A stretch of 64,000 nt of DNA from Bradyrhizobium sp. CIAT3101 (GCF_029714945.1 NZ_CP121634.1:4733001-4797000); one strand, 5' to 3'. Counted from the first letter of the stretch, positions 1-9,911 are shown. Made by a program: numbers and translations. The notes: a model not told the origin generated them from the letters alone.

Positions 1-1
1 G

Positions 2-337
2 CAGGGCGAATTGCTCGCGACCAGCGGCGATGCCGGTCGTAATATACCGGCGTGTGTGAGCTGCCATGGTCCGGGACTCACGGGCATGCAGCCCGGCATC
101 CCCGGCCTGCTCGGCTTGCGCGCCGCCTATGTCAGCGCCCAGCTCGGCGCATGGCGCTACGGCACCCGCACGGCGAAATCGCCCGACTGCATGCAGCTCG
201 TTGCCGGCCACCTGACCGAGGCCGACGTCACCGCGGTCGCGGCCTGGCTTGCGACGCGCCCTGCCCCCGCAAATCCTGCACCCGTTGCGAAAGGCACCTA
301 CGCGTTGCCGTTCGGCTGCGGCAGCCAGCCCAACTGA
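2..337 (+). CDS. c-type cytochrome, C-terminal part (cut by window start)
   Basis: The frame is already open at the window edge and ends with TGA at 335-337, so only the C-terminal part of about 110 residues is seen. It has one haem-attachment motif CVSCH followed by a class I cytochrome c pattern (GLTGMQPGIPGL, then a late region ending in AAWLATRP), the arrangement of a small electron-transfer cytochrome c domain. It lies eight bases before the tri-haem cytochrome gene and clearly belongs to the same operon as the oxidase downstream. Whether the missing N-terminus holds further haem domains cannot be told. It presumably acts in the periplasm, passing electrons toward the haem-copper oxidase. 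Confidence 0.8.
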   Translation, partial: QGELLATSGDAGRNIPACVSCHGPGLTGMQPGIPGLLGLRAAYVSAQLGAWRYGTRTAKSPDCMQLVAGHLTEADVTAVAAWLATRPAPANPAPVAKGTYALPFGCGSQPN

Positions 338-345
338 CGAGGCGG

Positions 346-1587
346 ATGATGGGCTCGAAACTGTCGATCGCAATCCTCGCTCTCGCCGCGTTCACCACGC
401 CGGCGTGGGCCCAGGATAAAACAAGCGACATCATCGCGCGCGGCGAATATCTCGCCCGTGCCGGCGATTGCACCGCCTGCCACACCGCGGCTGAGGGCCG
501 CCTGTTCGCCGGCGGGCGCCCGATGCCGACCCCGTTCGGAACGATCTACACTTCCAACATCACGCCCGATCCGGAGACCGGCATCGGCAAGTGGAGTGCG
601 GACGATTTTTACCGGACCATGCACAGCGGCCGCTTCCCGGATGGCGGGCTGATCTATCCGGCGATGCCGTTTGCCTCCTACACCAAAGTCACGCGCGCCG
701 ACAGCGACGCGATCTTCGCCTATCTGCGCTCGATTGCGCCGGTGAACCAGAAGAACAAGCCGCACGAGCTGCGCTTCCCCTATGACAACCGCCAGCTCAT
801 CCTGGGATGGCGCACGCTGTTCTTCAGCGAAGGCGAGTTCAAGCCCGATCCGACCAAATCGGCCGAATGGAATCGCGGCGCCTATCTGGTCGAAGGCCTC
901 GGCCATTGCGGCATGTGCCATTCGCCGATCAACGCGCTCGGCGGCACCTCGCAGTCGGACGCCTTCAAGGGTGGCCTGATCCCGATGCAGAACTGGTACG
1001 CACCCTCGCTCACCTCGAACCGCGAGGCAGGTCTCGGCGACTGGAGCATCAAGGACATCACCGATCTGCTCCAGACCGGCGTCTCCGCGCGCGGCGTGGT
1101 CTACGGCCCGATGGCCGAGGTCGTGCACAACAGCCTGCAATACCTCAACGACGCCGACACCAAGGCGATGGCGGTGTATCTTAAGGGCATCGCGGAAGGC
1201 TCGTCGCCGCCGCCGACAAGCACGGCCTTGCCGAATACCGAGAGCAGCCTGCTGATCAGCCTCGGCAAGACCGTGTACGACAAGAACTGCGCGAGCTGTC
1301 ACGGCGCGCAGGGCGAAGGCAAGCCGCCACACTGGCCGCCGCTTGCCAACAACCAGTCGATCGAGATGCAGTCGGCGGTCAATCCGATCCGCATGGTGCT
1401 CAATGGCGGCTATCCGCCCGGCACCAAGGGTAATCCGATGCCCTACGGCATGCCGCCCTTCGCGGGCCTCCTCTCCGACAACGAGGTCGCCGCCGTCGTC
1501 TCCTACATCCGCACCGCCTGGGGCAATCGCGGAACGCCGGTCTCGGCGCGCGAGGCCAACGAGCTGCGCTCCGCACCGCTGAACTGA
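346..1587 (+). CDS. tri-haem membrane-associated cytochrome c (alcohol/gluconate dehydrogenase cytochrome-subunit type)
   Basis: A 413-residue protein. The frame is open further upstream, but ATG 346 is chosen because it starts a clean signal peptide (hydrophobic core, cleavage after TPAWA) and lies just after the previous stop. Three haem motifs are visible: CTACH near residue 42, CGMCH near 188 and CASCH near 315, each starting a separate cytochrome c domain. This is the architecture of the cytochrome subunits of quinoprotein alcohol, aldehyde and gluconate dehydrogenases. No dehydrogenase subunit is in view; it could lie upstream of the window, or the protein may feed electrons directly to the oxidase encoded just downstream. 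The exact electron donor is unknown. Confidence 0.85.
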   Translation: MMGSKLSIAILALAAFTTPAWAQDKTSDIIARGEYLARAGDCTACHTAAEGRLFAGGRPMPTPFGTIYTSNITPDPETGIGKWSADDFYRTMHSGRFPDGGLIYPAMPFASYTKVTRADSDAIFAYLRSIAPVNQKNKPHELRFPYDNRQLILGWRTLFFSEGEFKPDPTKSAEWNRGAYLVEGLGHCGMCHSPINALGGTSQSDAFKGGLIPMQNWYAPSLTSNREAGLGDWSIKDITDLLQTGVSARGVVYGPMAEVVHNSLQYLNDADTKAMAVYLKGIAEGSSPPPTSTALPNTESSLLISLGKTVYDKNCASCHGAQGEGKPPHWPPLANNQSIEMQSAVNPIRMVLNGGYPPGTKGNPMPYGMPPFAGLLSDNEVAAVVSYIRTAWGNRGTPVSAREANELRSAPLN

Positions 1588-1595
1588 GAGGCGTC

Positions 1596-1772
1596 ATGTT
1601 CAACTCCGATCCGCCGACCAGCCCAGCCGCCGCCGACCAGGCCGTCGAGGAAGTGGTCGCGCAAGGCCCGTCAGGTGCCATCGTGCTGGCCGGCATCGCC
1701 ACGGCCTGCGTGGTCGCGATGTGGCTTGCCTTCTATCTGTTCGTCTTCCTGCCGCGGGGACCGCTGCAATGA
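1596..1772 (+). CDS. 58-residue single-span membrane peptide of the oxidase operon
   Basis: ATG 1596 opens a 58-residue frame ending with TGA at 1770-1772, and the next gene starts at ATG 1769 inside it (ATGA overlap), so the two are translationally coupled. The first 25 residues are polar and acidic. A single hydrophobic segment follows (IVLAGIATACVVAMWLAFYL) and the C-terminus is short and basic. Size, position before subunit II and the single span fit the small accessory subunits (IIa type) of B-type haem-copper oxidases, but there is no sequence motif to prove this. The frame was read directly from the nucleotides. Confidence 0.65.
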   Translation: MFNSDPPTSPAAADQAVEEVVAQGPSGAIVLAGIATACVVAMWLAFYLFVFLPRGPLQ

Positions 1773-2332
1773 GCGCGGAGGACACGCATCGCAGCGTCGA
1801 GGTCGCGGCCCGCGTCGAGCGGCGCTGGGCCGCCATTGCCGTGATCATCATCGTGGGCATGGCGCTGCTGGCGGCGTTCGCCGGCATCCATCAGGCGACG
1901 ATGCCGCAGCCGCGCGTCGAGACCACCGATCCGTCGCGGATTCATCTGTCCGGCGAGTTCGTCGAGAGCAATCTCGGCAGTGTGCTGGAGACCAACGGCA
2001 ATGTCACCGTGCGCGCGATCGGCCAGCAATATTCCTTCACGCCGGCCTGCATCGTGGTGCCCGTGGATACGCCGATCACGCTGCGCGCCACCAGCGCCGA
2101 CGTCGTGCACGGCATCCTGATCCAGGGCACCAACGTCAACACCATGCTGGTGCCGGGCTACGTCTCCGAGCAGCTGATGCGCTTTACGAGGACCGGCGAT
2201 TATCTGATGCCCTGCCAGGAGTTCTGCTCCTTCGGCCATGAGGGCATGTGGGGCAAGGTCAAGGTGATCGACAAGACCGACTTCGCCAATCGCGCGAAAT
2301 CCGGCGGGAGGCTGAGCTGTGTTGGTCAATAG
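1769..2332 (+). CDS. cytochrome c oxidase subunit II (CuA subunit)
   Basis: A 187-residue protein with one N-terminal transmembrane helix (residues about 20-42) and a periplasmic cupredoxin domain. All five CuA ligands can be placed: His114, then Cys149, Cys153, His157 and Met160 in the stretch CQEFCSFGHEGM. Only one membrane span and the short length are typical of B-type (ba3-like) oxidases rather than the two-span subunit II of aa3 oxidases. The start codon overlaps the stop of the 58-residue gene upstream. Its 3' end overlaps the GTG start of subunit I by 14 nt. It accepts electrons from cytochrome c, probably one of those in this operon. Confidence 0.93.
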   Translation: MSAEDTHRSVEVAARVERRWAAIAVIIIVGMALLAAFAGIHQATMPQPRVETTDPSRIHLSGEFVESNLGSVLETNGNVTVRAIGQQYSFTPACIVVPVDTPITLRATSADVVHGILIQGTNVNTMLVPGYVSEQLMRFTRTGDYLMPCQEFCSFGHEGMWGKVKVIDKTDFANRAKSGGRLSCVGQ

Positions 2333-3941
2333 GAAGCTCATTCTCGCCCATTTCTGGTTTGCTTTCGCCGTGTTCGGCGTGGCGCTGACGCTCGGCGCCT
2401 GGCAGATGTTCATCCGCAGCCCGATCGGCACCTGGCTTTCCAACCCCGAGCTCTATTACCGCTCGCTGACCGCGCACGGCACGGTGATGGGCTATGTGTT
2501 CCCGACACTGGTCGCGATGGGGTTTGGCTATGCCATCAGCGAGTCCGCGCTGGAGCAGCGCCTGGTCGGCGTGCGCTGGGCCTGGACCGGTTTCTGGCTG
2601 ATCGTCCTCGGCAGCGTCATGGCGATGATCCCGATCGCGTTGGGGCGCGCCTCCGTGCTCTACACGTTTTATCCGCCGCTGATCGGCAATCTCTTCTACT
2701 ATCTCGGCGTCGTGCTGGTCGTCGTCGGCTCATGGATCTGGGTCGCACTGATGTCGATCAACCTGCGCGTCTGGCGCAAGGCCCATCCCGGGGCGACGGT
2801 GCCGCTCGCGATGTATGCGAACGTCGCGGGCTCATATCTGTGGGCCTGGACCGCCGTCGGCGCCGCGCTTGAATTGCTGCTCCAGATCATCCCCGTCGCC
2901 GCAGGGCTGAAGAACACGATCGATGCCGGCCTCGCCCGTATCTTCTTCTCCTGGACGCTGCACGCCATCGTCTATTTCTGGCTGGTGCCGACCTACATCG
3001 CCTATTACACCATCGTGCCGCGCGCGATCGGCGGCCGGGTCTATTCCGACACCATGGCGCGGATCGCGTTCATCCTGTTCCTGGTGGTGGCGATGCCGAT
3101 CGGCATACACCACACTTTTGCTGATCCGCAGGTCGGCGCCGGCTTCAAGTTCATCCATTCGGCCTTCACGGCGCTGGTGGCGCTGCCGACGCTGCTGACC
3201 GTCTTCACGATCTGCGCCTCGGTCGAGATCGCAGCACGCCTGCGCGGTGGCCGCGGCATGTTCGGCTGGATCAGGGCCCTGCCCTGGGACAATCCGATGA
3301 TGCTGGCGCTGGCGTTCTCGTTCGTCATGCTCGGTTTCGGCGGCGCCGGCGGGCTCATCAACATGAGCTATCAGCTCGATGCGTCGATCCACAACACGCA
3401 GTGGATCACCGGCCATTTCCACCTGATCTTCGGCGGTGCCATCGTGATCATGTATTTTGCGATCGCCTATGATCTGTGGCCGCATCTCACCGGCCGCGAG
3501 CTGATCGACCTCCGCCTGATCCGCACTCAGCTCTGGTTTTGGTTCGTCGGCATGATCGTCACGACCTTCCCGTGGCATTGGGTCGGCATTCTCGGCATGC
3601 CGCGCCGCATGGCCTATTTCGACTTCGGCGATCCGGCCATCGCGCCGCAAGCGCTCTCGGTGACCTTCTCGGCGATCGGCGGCTTCATCCTCCTGACCTC
3701 CGGCATCATGTTCATCGTGATCCTCGCGCGAGGCATGCGTGCCCCGCAGGCTGACGCGGGCGCCTATCGCTTTGCGGTCGCGGTGCACCAACCGACGACC
3801 GTGCCGGTCGCTCTCAACACGCACGCGCTGTGGGTGGCGCTGATGATCGCGCTCACCATCACCAATTACGGCTACCCGATCCTCAACCTCGCGACCACGG
3901 CGGGCACCTCTGTGCCGGCCGTCTATGTGGGAGCGCAGTGA
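2319..3941 (+). CDS. B-type haem-copper oxidase subunit I
   Basis: A 540-residue polytopic protein holding the O2-reducing site. Visible ligands are His53 (TAHGTVMG) and His368 for the low-spin haem, His366 (GHFHL) for the high-spin haem, and His215, His264 and His265 for CuB. His215 and Tyr219 lie in LHAIVYFW, which matches the HPIVYFW crosslink motif of ba3 oxidases except that Pro is replaced by Ala; GIHHTFADP matches the B-family HHxFADP. The start is GTG 2319, preceded by GGGAGG at about 2306-2311. There is no subunit III gene in the operon, as expected for B-type enzymes. The product pumps protons while reducing O2, probably with high affinity. Confidence 0.93.
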   Translation: MLVNRKLILAHFWFAFAVFGVALTLGAWQMFIRSPIGTWLSNPELYYRSLTAHGTVMGYVFPTLVAMGFGYAISESALEQRLVGVRWAWTGFWLIVLGSVMAMIPIALGRASVLYTFYPPLIGNLFYYLGVVLVVVGSWIWVALMSINLRVWRKAHPGATVPLAMYANVAGSYLWAWTAVGAALELLLQIIPVAAGLKNTIDAGLARIFFSWTLHAIVYFWLVPTYIAYYTIVPRAIGGRVYSDTMARIAFILFLVVAMPIGIHHTFADPQVGAGFKFIHSAFTALVALPTLLTVFTICASVEIAARLRGGRGMFGWIRALPWDNPMMLALAFSFVMLGFGGAGGLINMSYQLDASIHNTQWITGHFHLIFGGAIVIMYFAIAYDLWPHLTGRELIDLRLIRTQLWFWFVGMIVTTFPWHWVGILGMPRRMAYFDFGDPAIAPQALSVTFSAIGGFILLTSGIMFIVILARGMRAPQADAGAYRFAVAVHQPTTVPVALNTHALWVALMIALTITNYGYPILNLATTAGTSVPAVYVGAQ

Positions 3942-4756
3942 TGAGCACCCGCGATCTCTTCACCTTCAACAATCCTCATTTCAAGCGGGGCGTCGGCATC
4001 ACCGCCGCGATCCTGATCGTGACCGCGATCGCCGGCTTCATCGTGCTGCCCCTCGCCCAGCCCTGGGTTCAGTTTGCAAACGTCTGGGACGCGATCTGCA
4101 GCGCCGCCGGGGTGCCGCAGCGCGCGGCGAGCGTCACGGCCCCGGAGCAGGCAAAAGGCCTGTCGGAGGTCGTGCTGACCTCGCACACGCTGTCACGCCC
4201 GAGCCAGGAGGCGATCGGCCGCGGCGCCACGCTGGCGCAGCGTTGCGCGATCTGTCACGGCCCGACCGGCATCAGCCGCGCGGATTCGCCGAACCTCGCC
4301 GGCCAATATGCCGCCGTGATCTACAAGGAGCTGCACGATTTCCGCGCCGGCGCGCGCAGCAACGCCGTGATGTCACCCTTCGCCGTCAATCTGACGGACG
4401 ATGAAATCGCCGACCTTTCGAACTATTACGCCTATCTGCCGCGGCTTCCGGCCTATCACCCGACACCGCAATTGCCCAAGCCCAACATCGTCATCTACGG
4501 CGCACCGCTGCGCGGCATCGCGCCCTGCGGCGCCTGCCATGGCAGCCTCGACAACAAGACCGGCAGCCCCTGGCTGGAGGGACAATCCGAGGCCTATTTG
4601 AAAGCGCAGCTCCAGGCGTTTGCCTCAGGCGAGCGTCGTAACGACATCAGCCAGCAGATGCGCAACATCGCCCGCGCGATGACGCCGCAGGAGATCGAAG
4701 CGGCCGCGGCGTATTACGCCTCGCAGCCGCCGGATGTGGTGAAGGCGGTGGATTGA
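3941..4756 (+). CDS. membrane-anchored di-haem cytochrome c
   Basis: A 271-residue protein starting at ATG 3941, whose A is also the last base of the stop of subunit I (TGATG). Residues about 17-38 form an uncleaved hydrophobic anchor. Two cytochrome c domains follow, with CAICH at 102-106 and CGACH at 196-200, each with the later LTDDEIADLSNYYA or MTPQEIEAAAAYYA helix typical of cytochrome c4-like domains. It is the last gene of the operon. It probably shuttles electrons from the bc1 complex or the tri-haem cytochrome to CuA. Its stop TGA abuts the stop of the opposing gene (TGATCA), leaving no space for a terminator between them. Confidence 0.88.
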   Translation: MSTRDLFTFNNPHFKRGVGITAAILIVTAIAGFIVLPLAQPWVQFANVWDAICSAAGVPQRAASVTAPEQAKGLSEVVLTSHTLSRPSQEAIGRGATLAQRCAICHGPTGISRADSPNLAGQYAAVIYKELHDFRAGARSNAVMSPFAVNLTDDEIADLSNYYAYLPRLPAYHPTPQLPKPNIVIYGAPLRGIAPCGACHGSLDNKTGSPWLEGQSEAYLKAQLQAFASGERRNDISQQMRNIARAMTPQEIEAAAAYYASQPPDVVKAVD

Positions 4757-5227
4757 TCAGGACGACGCCAGCTTCGGCCGGCCGTAGACCGCATCGGCCC
4801 GCTTTTCGAACGCGGTGGAGAATCGCGCAAACGCGGCATCGAACATCGAGCCCATCAGCATCGCCAGCATGCGGCTCTTGAATTCATAGGCGAGGAAGAA
4901 GCCGACGTCGCAGACATCGTCGCCTTTGGGCTCGAACGTCCAGCGGTTTTCGAGATTGCTGAACGGACCTTGCAGATATTCGACCAGGATTTTCAGATTG
5001 GCGCGATCGAGTGTCACGCGGCTCGTGAAGGATTCCTTGACCAGCTTGAACGACACCGTCATGTCGGCGACGAGCACTTCGGTGCCGTCGGGTTTTGCCA
5101 TGCGCTGACGGATCTTCAACGCGCTGCACAGCGGCACGAATTCCGGGTAGCGCTCGACGTCGGCGACCAGATCAAACATCTTGGGCGCGCTGTGATTGAC
5201 ACGGCGCTTGCTCGAAAATTTGGGCAT
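4757..5227 (-). CDS. coenzyme Q-binding START-domain protein (COQ10/RatA family)
   Basis: A 156-residue single-domain protein. It begins with the family signature (FSSKRRVNHSAPKMFDLVAD, then VERYPEFVPLC) and continues through the START/polyketide-cyclase fold to FFLAYEFKSRMLAMLMG. In eukaryotes and bacteria this family binds ubiquinone and is needed for efficient respiration. E. coli RatA is a member annotated as a toxin of ribosome association, but no antitoxin partner is next to this gene. It starts 6 nt after the end of lipA on the same strand, so the two are probably cotranscribed, a common alphaproteobacterial arrangement. Confidence 0.88.
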   Translation of the reverse strand: MPKFSSKRRVNHSAPKMFDLVADVERYPEFVPLCSALKIRQRMAKPDGTEVLVADMTVSFKLVKESFTSRVTLDRANLKILVEYLQGPFSNLENRWTFEPKGDDVCDVGFFLAYEFKSRMLAMLMGSMFDAAFARFSTAFEKRADAVYGRPKLASS

Positions 5228-5233
5228 AGCGGT

Positions 5234-6190
5234 TCAGCGGGCGTGAGCTGCCCGCGCGGCCTTCAGTCTCGCAAAGTCCTCACCGGCATGATGCGACGAA
5301 CGGGTGAGCGGGCTCGCCGACACCATCAGGAAGCCCTTGGTGTAGGCAACTTTCTCGTAGGACGAGAACTCGTCCGGCGGCACGTAGCGCATCACGGCAT
5401 GATGCTTGCGGGTCGGCTGGAGATATTGCCCGATGGTCAGGAAGTCGACGTCGGCCGAGCGCAGATCGTCCATCACCTGCTGCACCTCGTGGCGCTCCTC
5501 GCCGAGGCCGACCATGATGCCGGACTTGGTGAAGATGGTGGGATCGAGCTCCTTGACCCGCTGCAACAACCGGATCGAGTGGAAGTAGCGCGCGCCCGGC
5601 CGCACCGTCAGGTACCGCGACGGCACGGTCTCGAGATTGTGGTTGAAGACGTCGGGCCGCGCGGCCGCGACGACCTCCAGCGCGCCTTCCTTGCGCAGGA
5701 AGTCCGGCGTCAGGATCTCGATCGTGGTAGAGGGACAGGCGGCGCGGATCGCGCGGATGGTCTGGGCAAAATGCTCGGCGCCGCCGTCGGCGAGATCGTC
5801 ACGGTCGACCGAGGTGATGACGACGTGGGCGAGGCCCAGCTTGGCGACGGCCTCGGCGACGTTCTGCGGCTCAGCCGCATCCAGCGCGTTGGGCAAGCCG
5901 GTCTTGACGTTGCAGAAGGCGCAGGCCCGAGTGCAGGTGTCCCCCATGATCATGAAGGTCGCGTGCTTCTTGTCCCAGCACTCGCCGATATTCGGGCAGC
6001 CCGCCTCCTCGCATACCGTGTGCAGGCCGTTGGCGCGCACGATGTTGCGGGTGTCGGCATAGCCGCGGGTATTGGGGGCGCGCACGCGGATCCAGTCCGG
6101 CTTCGGCGGCGAAGCGGAATCGGGGCGGTTCACCTTTTCGGGGTGGCGCGGGCGCAACGGGTTCGTGATGGTATCGACAATAACGACCAT
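5234..6190 (-). CDS. lipA: lipoyl synthase
   Basis: A 318-residue radical-SAM enzyme that inserts two sulfurs into protein-bound octanoyl groups to make lipoate. Both iron-sulfur sites are visible: the auxiliary cluster cysteines Cys60, Cys65 and Cys71 ([12 protein letters not shown]), and the SAM cluster Cys86, Cys90 and Cys93 (CTRACAFC). The C-terminal RSSHHA signature (in [13 protein letters not shown]), which supplies the serine ligand of the auxiliary cluster, is also present. Length and order of motifs are normal for the family. It is the upstream gene of a two-gene unit with the COQ10-like gene. The region 6191-6320 separates it from the divergent glycosylase gene and must hold both promoters. 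Confidence 0.97.
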   Translation of the reverse strand: MVVIVDTITNPLRPRHPEKVNRPDSASPPKPDWIRVRAPNTRGYADTRNIVRANGLHTVCEEAGCPNIGECWDKKHATFMIMGDTCTRACAFCNVKTGLPNALDAAEPQNVAEAVAKLGLAHVVITSVDRDDLADGGAEHFAQTIRAIRAACPSTTIEILTPDFLRKEGALEVVAAARPDVFNHNLETVPSRYLTVRPGARYFHSIRLLQRVKELDPTIFTKSGIMVGLGEERHEVQQVMDDLRSADVDFLTIGQYLQPTRKHHAVMRYVPPDEFSSYEKVAYTKGFLMVSASPLTRSSHHAGEDFARLKAARAAHAR

Positions 6191-6320
6191 GATCTGTCCG
6201 GTCTGTTCAGGTCCTACCTAGTCGGTCTGGTTGCCTGCCGCAACCCGGCTCGCGCCTCTTCAGGGAACATGGCAGATATGGGCAATATCCTGCTCTGTTC
6301 TCAGGCGATTCTCACCTCGA

Positions 6321-6929
6321 ATGGCTCCAACCTCGAAGACTTCCACACCGCGGCTTGGCAAGGCGCTGAAGCGTGCCTTTTTCGCGCGCAGCGTCCGCGA
6401 GGTCGCCCCCGATCTGATCGGGGCCACCATGCTGGTCGACGGCGTCGGCGGGATCATCGTCGAGGTCGAGGCCTATCATCATACCGAGCCTGCGGCACAC
6501 TCCTACAACGGCCCGACGCCGCGGAACCAGATCATGTTCGGCCCGCCCGGCTTTGCCTATGTCTACCGTTCCTACGGCATCCATTGGTGCGTCAACTTCG
6601 TCTGCGAGGAGGAAGGCTCGGCCGCCGCCGTGCTGATCCGTGCGCTGGAACCGACGCATGGCCTCGCCGCAATGCGCCGCCGCCGCCACGCGGTCGATGT
6701 GCACGCGCTGTGCTCGGGCCCGGGTAAGCTGACCGAGGCGCTCGGGATCACCATCGCGCACAACACCCTGCCGCTGGACCGTCCGCCGATCGCGCTGCAT
6801 GCGCGGACAGAGGATGTCGCGGTCGCAACCGGCATCCGGATCGGCATCACCAAGGCCGTCGAGCTGCCCTGGCGCTATGGCGTCAAGGGCTCGAAATTCC
6901 TCAGCAAGCCGTTCCCGAAATCGGTTTAG
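6321..6929 (+). CDS. DNA-3-methyladenine glycosylase (AAG/MPG family)
   Basis: A 202-residue protein of the mammalian-type alkyladenine glycosylase family, which excises alkylated purines in base-excision repair. Visible signatures are [19 protein letters not shown] at the N-terminus, [21 protein letters not shown] (catalytic Glu in VEAY), [18 protein letters not shown], and [13 protein letters not shown]. An upstream in-frame ATG at 6231 exists, but ATG 6321 is preferred because homology begins just after it and the extra 30 residues look like untranslated leader. The 3' end overlaps the end of convergent valS by 4 nt. Confidence 0.92.
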   Translation: MAPTSKTSTPRLGKALKRAFFARSVREVAPDLIGATMLVDGVGGIIVEVEAYHHTEPAAHSYNGPTPRNQIMFGPPGFAYVYRSYGIHWCVNFVCEEEGSAAAVLIRALEPTHGLAAMRRRRHAVDVHALCSGPGKLTEALGITIAHNTLPLDRPPIALHARTEDVAVATGIRIGITKAVELPWRYGVKGSKFLSKPFPKSV

Positions 6930-9802
6930 GACGCCTGCTTCAGCCGCTCCAGCGCCTCGAGCAGCTTGGCCTTGCGGGCCAGCGCCGCCTCGCGCTTTTC
7001 GCGCTCCTCCTCGACGACCTCTTCGGCCGCGTTGGCGACGAATTTCTCATTCGCCAGCTTCGACTCGGCGCGCTTGATGTCGGCGTCGGCCTTCGCGATC
7101 TCCTTGTCGAGACGCGTGCGCTCGGCGGCGAAATCGACCACGCCCTTCAACGGCAGCGCTGCCACCTCGCCACGCACAAGGAGCTGCACGGCGCCGTCAG
7201 GGGCTCGATCGGCGAAGGAGATGTCCGACAGCCGGGCCATGCGCTTGATGACGTCGGTCCAGCGCGGCGCACGCTCCCTGGTCTCGGCCGAGGCGCCGGC
7301 GAGCACAAGCGCCGTCAAGGTCGCCGGCGCAATGTTCATCTCGGCACGCACCGAGCGGATCTGCGTGATGAGGTCGATCACCCAGCCGATCTCGGCTTCC
7401 GCCTTGGGATCGCTGAAGTCGGCATGGTCGAAGATCGGCATGACAAAGGCAGGCGAGATCAGCGGATCGGTCGGTCCGGCCGCAGCCGCGAGCATCGCAA
7501 GCTGCTCCGGCGTCGGACCGGACGGCTTCAGCGGCCATGGCGCCAGCGCGAGCAGGCTATCGCGCTTGGCCGTCACCTCCCACAGCTCTTCGGTGATGAA
7601 GGGCATGAAGGGGTGCAGCAGCTTCAGGATCTCGTCCCGCGCCCAGGCGACCATGGCCCGGGTTTCGTCCTTCGCAGGGCTGTCCGGACCAAGCAGCACG
7701 GGCTTGGCGAGCTCGACATACCAGTCACAATAGACGTTCCAGACGAAGCGGTAGATCGCGCCGGCGGCATCGTTGAAGCGATAGGCTTCGATCGCCTCGG
7801 TCACCTCGCGCGTGGTGTGCGCGCTCTCATGCGCGATCCAGCGGTTCAGCGTCTCCTTGGCCTTCGCCGGCTCGAAACCTTCGGGCACGGCGCAATGGTT
7901 CATCTCGGCGAACCGGGACGCGTTCCAAAGCTTGGTTGCGAAATTGCGATAGCCCTCGACGCGGCTGGTGGCGAGCTTGATGTCGCGGCCCTGTGCCGCC
8001 ATCGCGGCCAGCGTGAAGCGCAGCGCGTCCGCGCCGTATTCGTCGATCAGGTTGAGCGGATCGATGACGTTGCCCTTCGACTTCGACATCTTGGCGCCCT
8101 TCTCGTCACGGACGAGGGCGTGGATGTAGATGGTCGAGAACGGCACCTCCTTCATGAAGTGCAGGCCCATCATCATCATCCGGGCAACCCAGAAGAAGAT
8201 GATGTCGAAGCCGGTCACCAGCGCGTTGGTCGGGTAGTAGCGCTTCACCTCGGGCGCGTCTTCGGGCCAGCCGAGCGTCGAGAACGGCCACAGCGCCGAG
8301 GAGAACCAGGTGTCGAGCACGTCCTCGTCCCGGGTGATGAAGCCTTCACGCTTGTTGCGGTCGAGCGCCATCTCGCGGCCCTGCTCGGCCGTGATGACTT
8401 CCTGCTCGACATAATAGCCAAGCGCGTGGCTGATCGCCTCCTCCTCGGTCTCCGCGACGAACACCTTGCCGTCGGGACCGTACCAGGCCGGGATCTGATG
8501 GCCCCACCAGAGCTGGCGCGAGATGCACCAGGGCTGGATGTTCTCCATCCACTCGAAATAGGTCTTTTCCCAGTTCTTCGGGACGAACGAGGTCTCGCCC
8601 GAACGCACCGCCGCGATCGCGGGCTTCGCGAGCGTCTTGGCGTCGACGTACCACTGATCGGTCAGGTACGGTTCGATCACGCTGTTGGAGCGGTCGCCAT
8701 GCGGCACCATGTGGGTGTGCGGCTCGATGCGCTCGACGAAGCCGAAGCTCTCCAGCCGCTCGACGATGCGCTTGCGCGCAGCAAAGCGGTCGACCTTGTT
8801 GAACTCCTCGGCGAACTGCGAGGCGCCTTCCGGCAGGCCCTTCAGATAGTCCTCGTTGTCGACGAGATCGAGGCAGCCTTCCTTGTCGAGCACGCTGATG
8901 CGACGCAGGCCGTGGCGGTTGCCGACCTCGAAATCGTTGAAGTCGTGCGCCGGCGTCACCTTCACCGCGCCCGAGCCCTTTTCCGGATCGGAATAGTCGT
9001 CGGCGACGATCTTGATCTTGCGGCCGACCAGCGGCAGGACGACGTTCTTGCCGACCAGCTTCTGGTAGCGCTCATCCTCCGGATGCACCGCCACGCCGGT
9101 ATCGCCGAGCATGGTCTCGGGCCGCGTCGTGGCGACCACGATGAAGGTCGTGGGATCCTCGGGATTGAACGTCTTGCCTTCGATCGGATAGCGCAGATAC
9201 CAGAGGTGGCCCTTCACCTCGGTCTGCTGCACTTCGAGATCGGAGATCGCGGTCAAGAGCTTGGTGTCCCAGTTCACCAGCCGCTTGTCCTTGTAGATCA
9301 GGCCGTCGCGGTGCAGCTCGACGAACACCTTGATGACGGCCTTGGAAAGGCCCTCGTCCATGGTGAAGCGTTCGCGCGACCAGTCGCAGGAGGCGCCGAG
9401 ACGCTTGAGCTGGTTGATGATGGTGTCGCCGCTCTCGGCCTTCCACTGCCAGACCCGCTCGAGAAACTTCTCGCGGCCCATCTCGCGACGGCCGGGCTGC
9501 TGGCGCTCCATCAGCTGCCGCTCGACCACCATCTGGGTGGCGATACCGGCATGGTCGGTCCCGGGTTGCCACAGCACGTCGCGGCCCCGCATGCGCTCAA
9601 AGCGGCACAGGATGTCCTGGAGCGTGTTGTTGAGGGCGTGGCCCATGTGCAGCGAGCCCGTCACGTTCGGCGGCGGGATCACGATGGTAAAGGGCACGGC
9701 GTCGCGGCGGTCGGGACGACCCGCCTTGAACGCAAGGCTGTCCTCCCACACGACGGACATGCGGGCTTCGATATCGGCGGGCTGGTAGTTTTTCTCGATC
9801 AT
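6926..9802 (-). CDS. valS: valine-tRNA ligase
   Basis: A 958-residue class I aminoacyl-tRNA synthetase. The HIGH-type motif HMGH is at residues 52-55 (after PPPNVTGSL) and KMSKS is near residue 570. The editing (CP1) domain with [17 protein letters not shown] lies between them. The C-terminal about 70 residues are charged and heptad-like (the ValS tRNA-binding coiled coil). It follows popZ on the same strand after 128 nt containing a GC-rich hairpin, in the conserved rhizobial order pcm-tolC-popZ-valS. No T-box or other leader is expected in Proteobacteria and none is seen. Its 3' end overlaps the glycosylase gene tail to tail. Confidence 0.98.
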   Translation of the reverse strand: MIEKNYQPADIEARMSVVWEDSLAFKAGRPDRRDAVPFTIVIPPPNVTGSLHMGHALNNTLQDILCRFERMRGRDVLWQPGTDHAGIATQMVVERQLMERQQPGRREMGREKFLERVWQWKAESGDTIINQLKRLGASCDWSRERFTMDEGLSKAVIKVFVELHRDGLIYKDKRLVNWDTKLLTAISDLEVQQTEVKGHLWYLRYPIEGKTFNPEDPTTFIVVATTRPETMLGDTGVAVHPEDERYQKLVGKNVVLPLVGRKIKIVADDYSDPEKGSGAVKVTPAHDFNDFEVGNRHGLRRISVLDKEGCLDLVDNEDYLKGLPEGASQFAEEFNKVDRFAARKRIVERLESFGFVERIEPHTHMVPHGDRSNSVIEPYLTDQWYVDAKTLAKPAIAAVRSGETSFVPKNWEKTYFEWMENIQPWCISRQLWWGHQIPAWYGPDGKVFVAETEEEAISHALGYYVEQEVITAEQGREMALDRNKREGFITRDEDVLDTWFSSALWPFSTLGWPEDAPEVKRYYPTNALVTGFDIIFFWVARMMMMGLHFMKEVPFSTIYIHALVRDEKGAKMSKSKGNVIDPLNLIDEYGADALRFTLAAMAAQGRDIKLATSRVEGYRNFATKLWNASRFAEMNHCAVPEGFEPAKAKETLNRWIAHESAHTTREVTEAIEAYRFNDAAGAIYRFVWNVYCDWYVELAKPVLLGPDSPAKDETRAMVAWARDEILKLLHPFMPFITEELWEVTAKRDSLLALAPWPLKPSGPTPEQLAMLAAAAGPTDPLISPAFVMPIFDHADFSDPKAEAEIGWVIDLITQIRSVRAEMNIAPATLTALVLAGASAETRERAPRWTDVIKRMARLSDISFADRAPDGAVQLLVRGEVAALPLKGVVDFAAERTRLDKEIAKADADIKRAESKLANEKFVANAAEEVVEEEREKREAALARKAKLLEALERLKQAS

Positions 9803-9911
9803 GGGGCGCTAGAAAGCCGTGCGCGGGGTTCAAGTCAACGGAAAGCTCAGCGGCAAAAGGGCTTTCCGGCCCGACCGGCAGGTCGACTATGACGCAGGAG
9901 CAGGGCTTTAT

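Noticed and set aside
4757..5227. RatA toxin of a toxin-antitoxin pair
   Set aside because: No RatB-like partner is adjacent and the gene is linked to lipA, so the COQ10-type ubiquinone-binding role is more likely.
7424..9892. 822-codon open frame on the plus strand
   Set aside because: It is antisense to valS. High third-position GC removes stop codons on the opposite strand, and the product is Arg/Asp/His-rich without any family motif.
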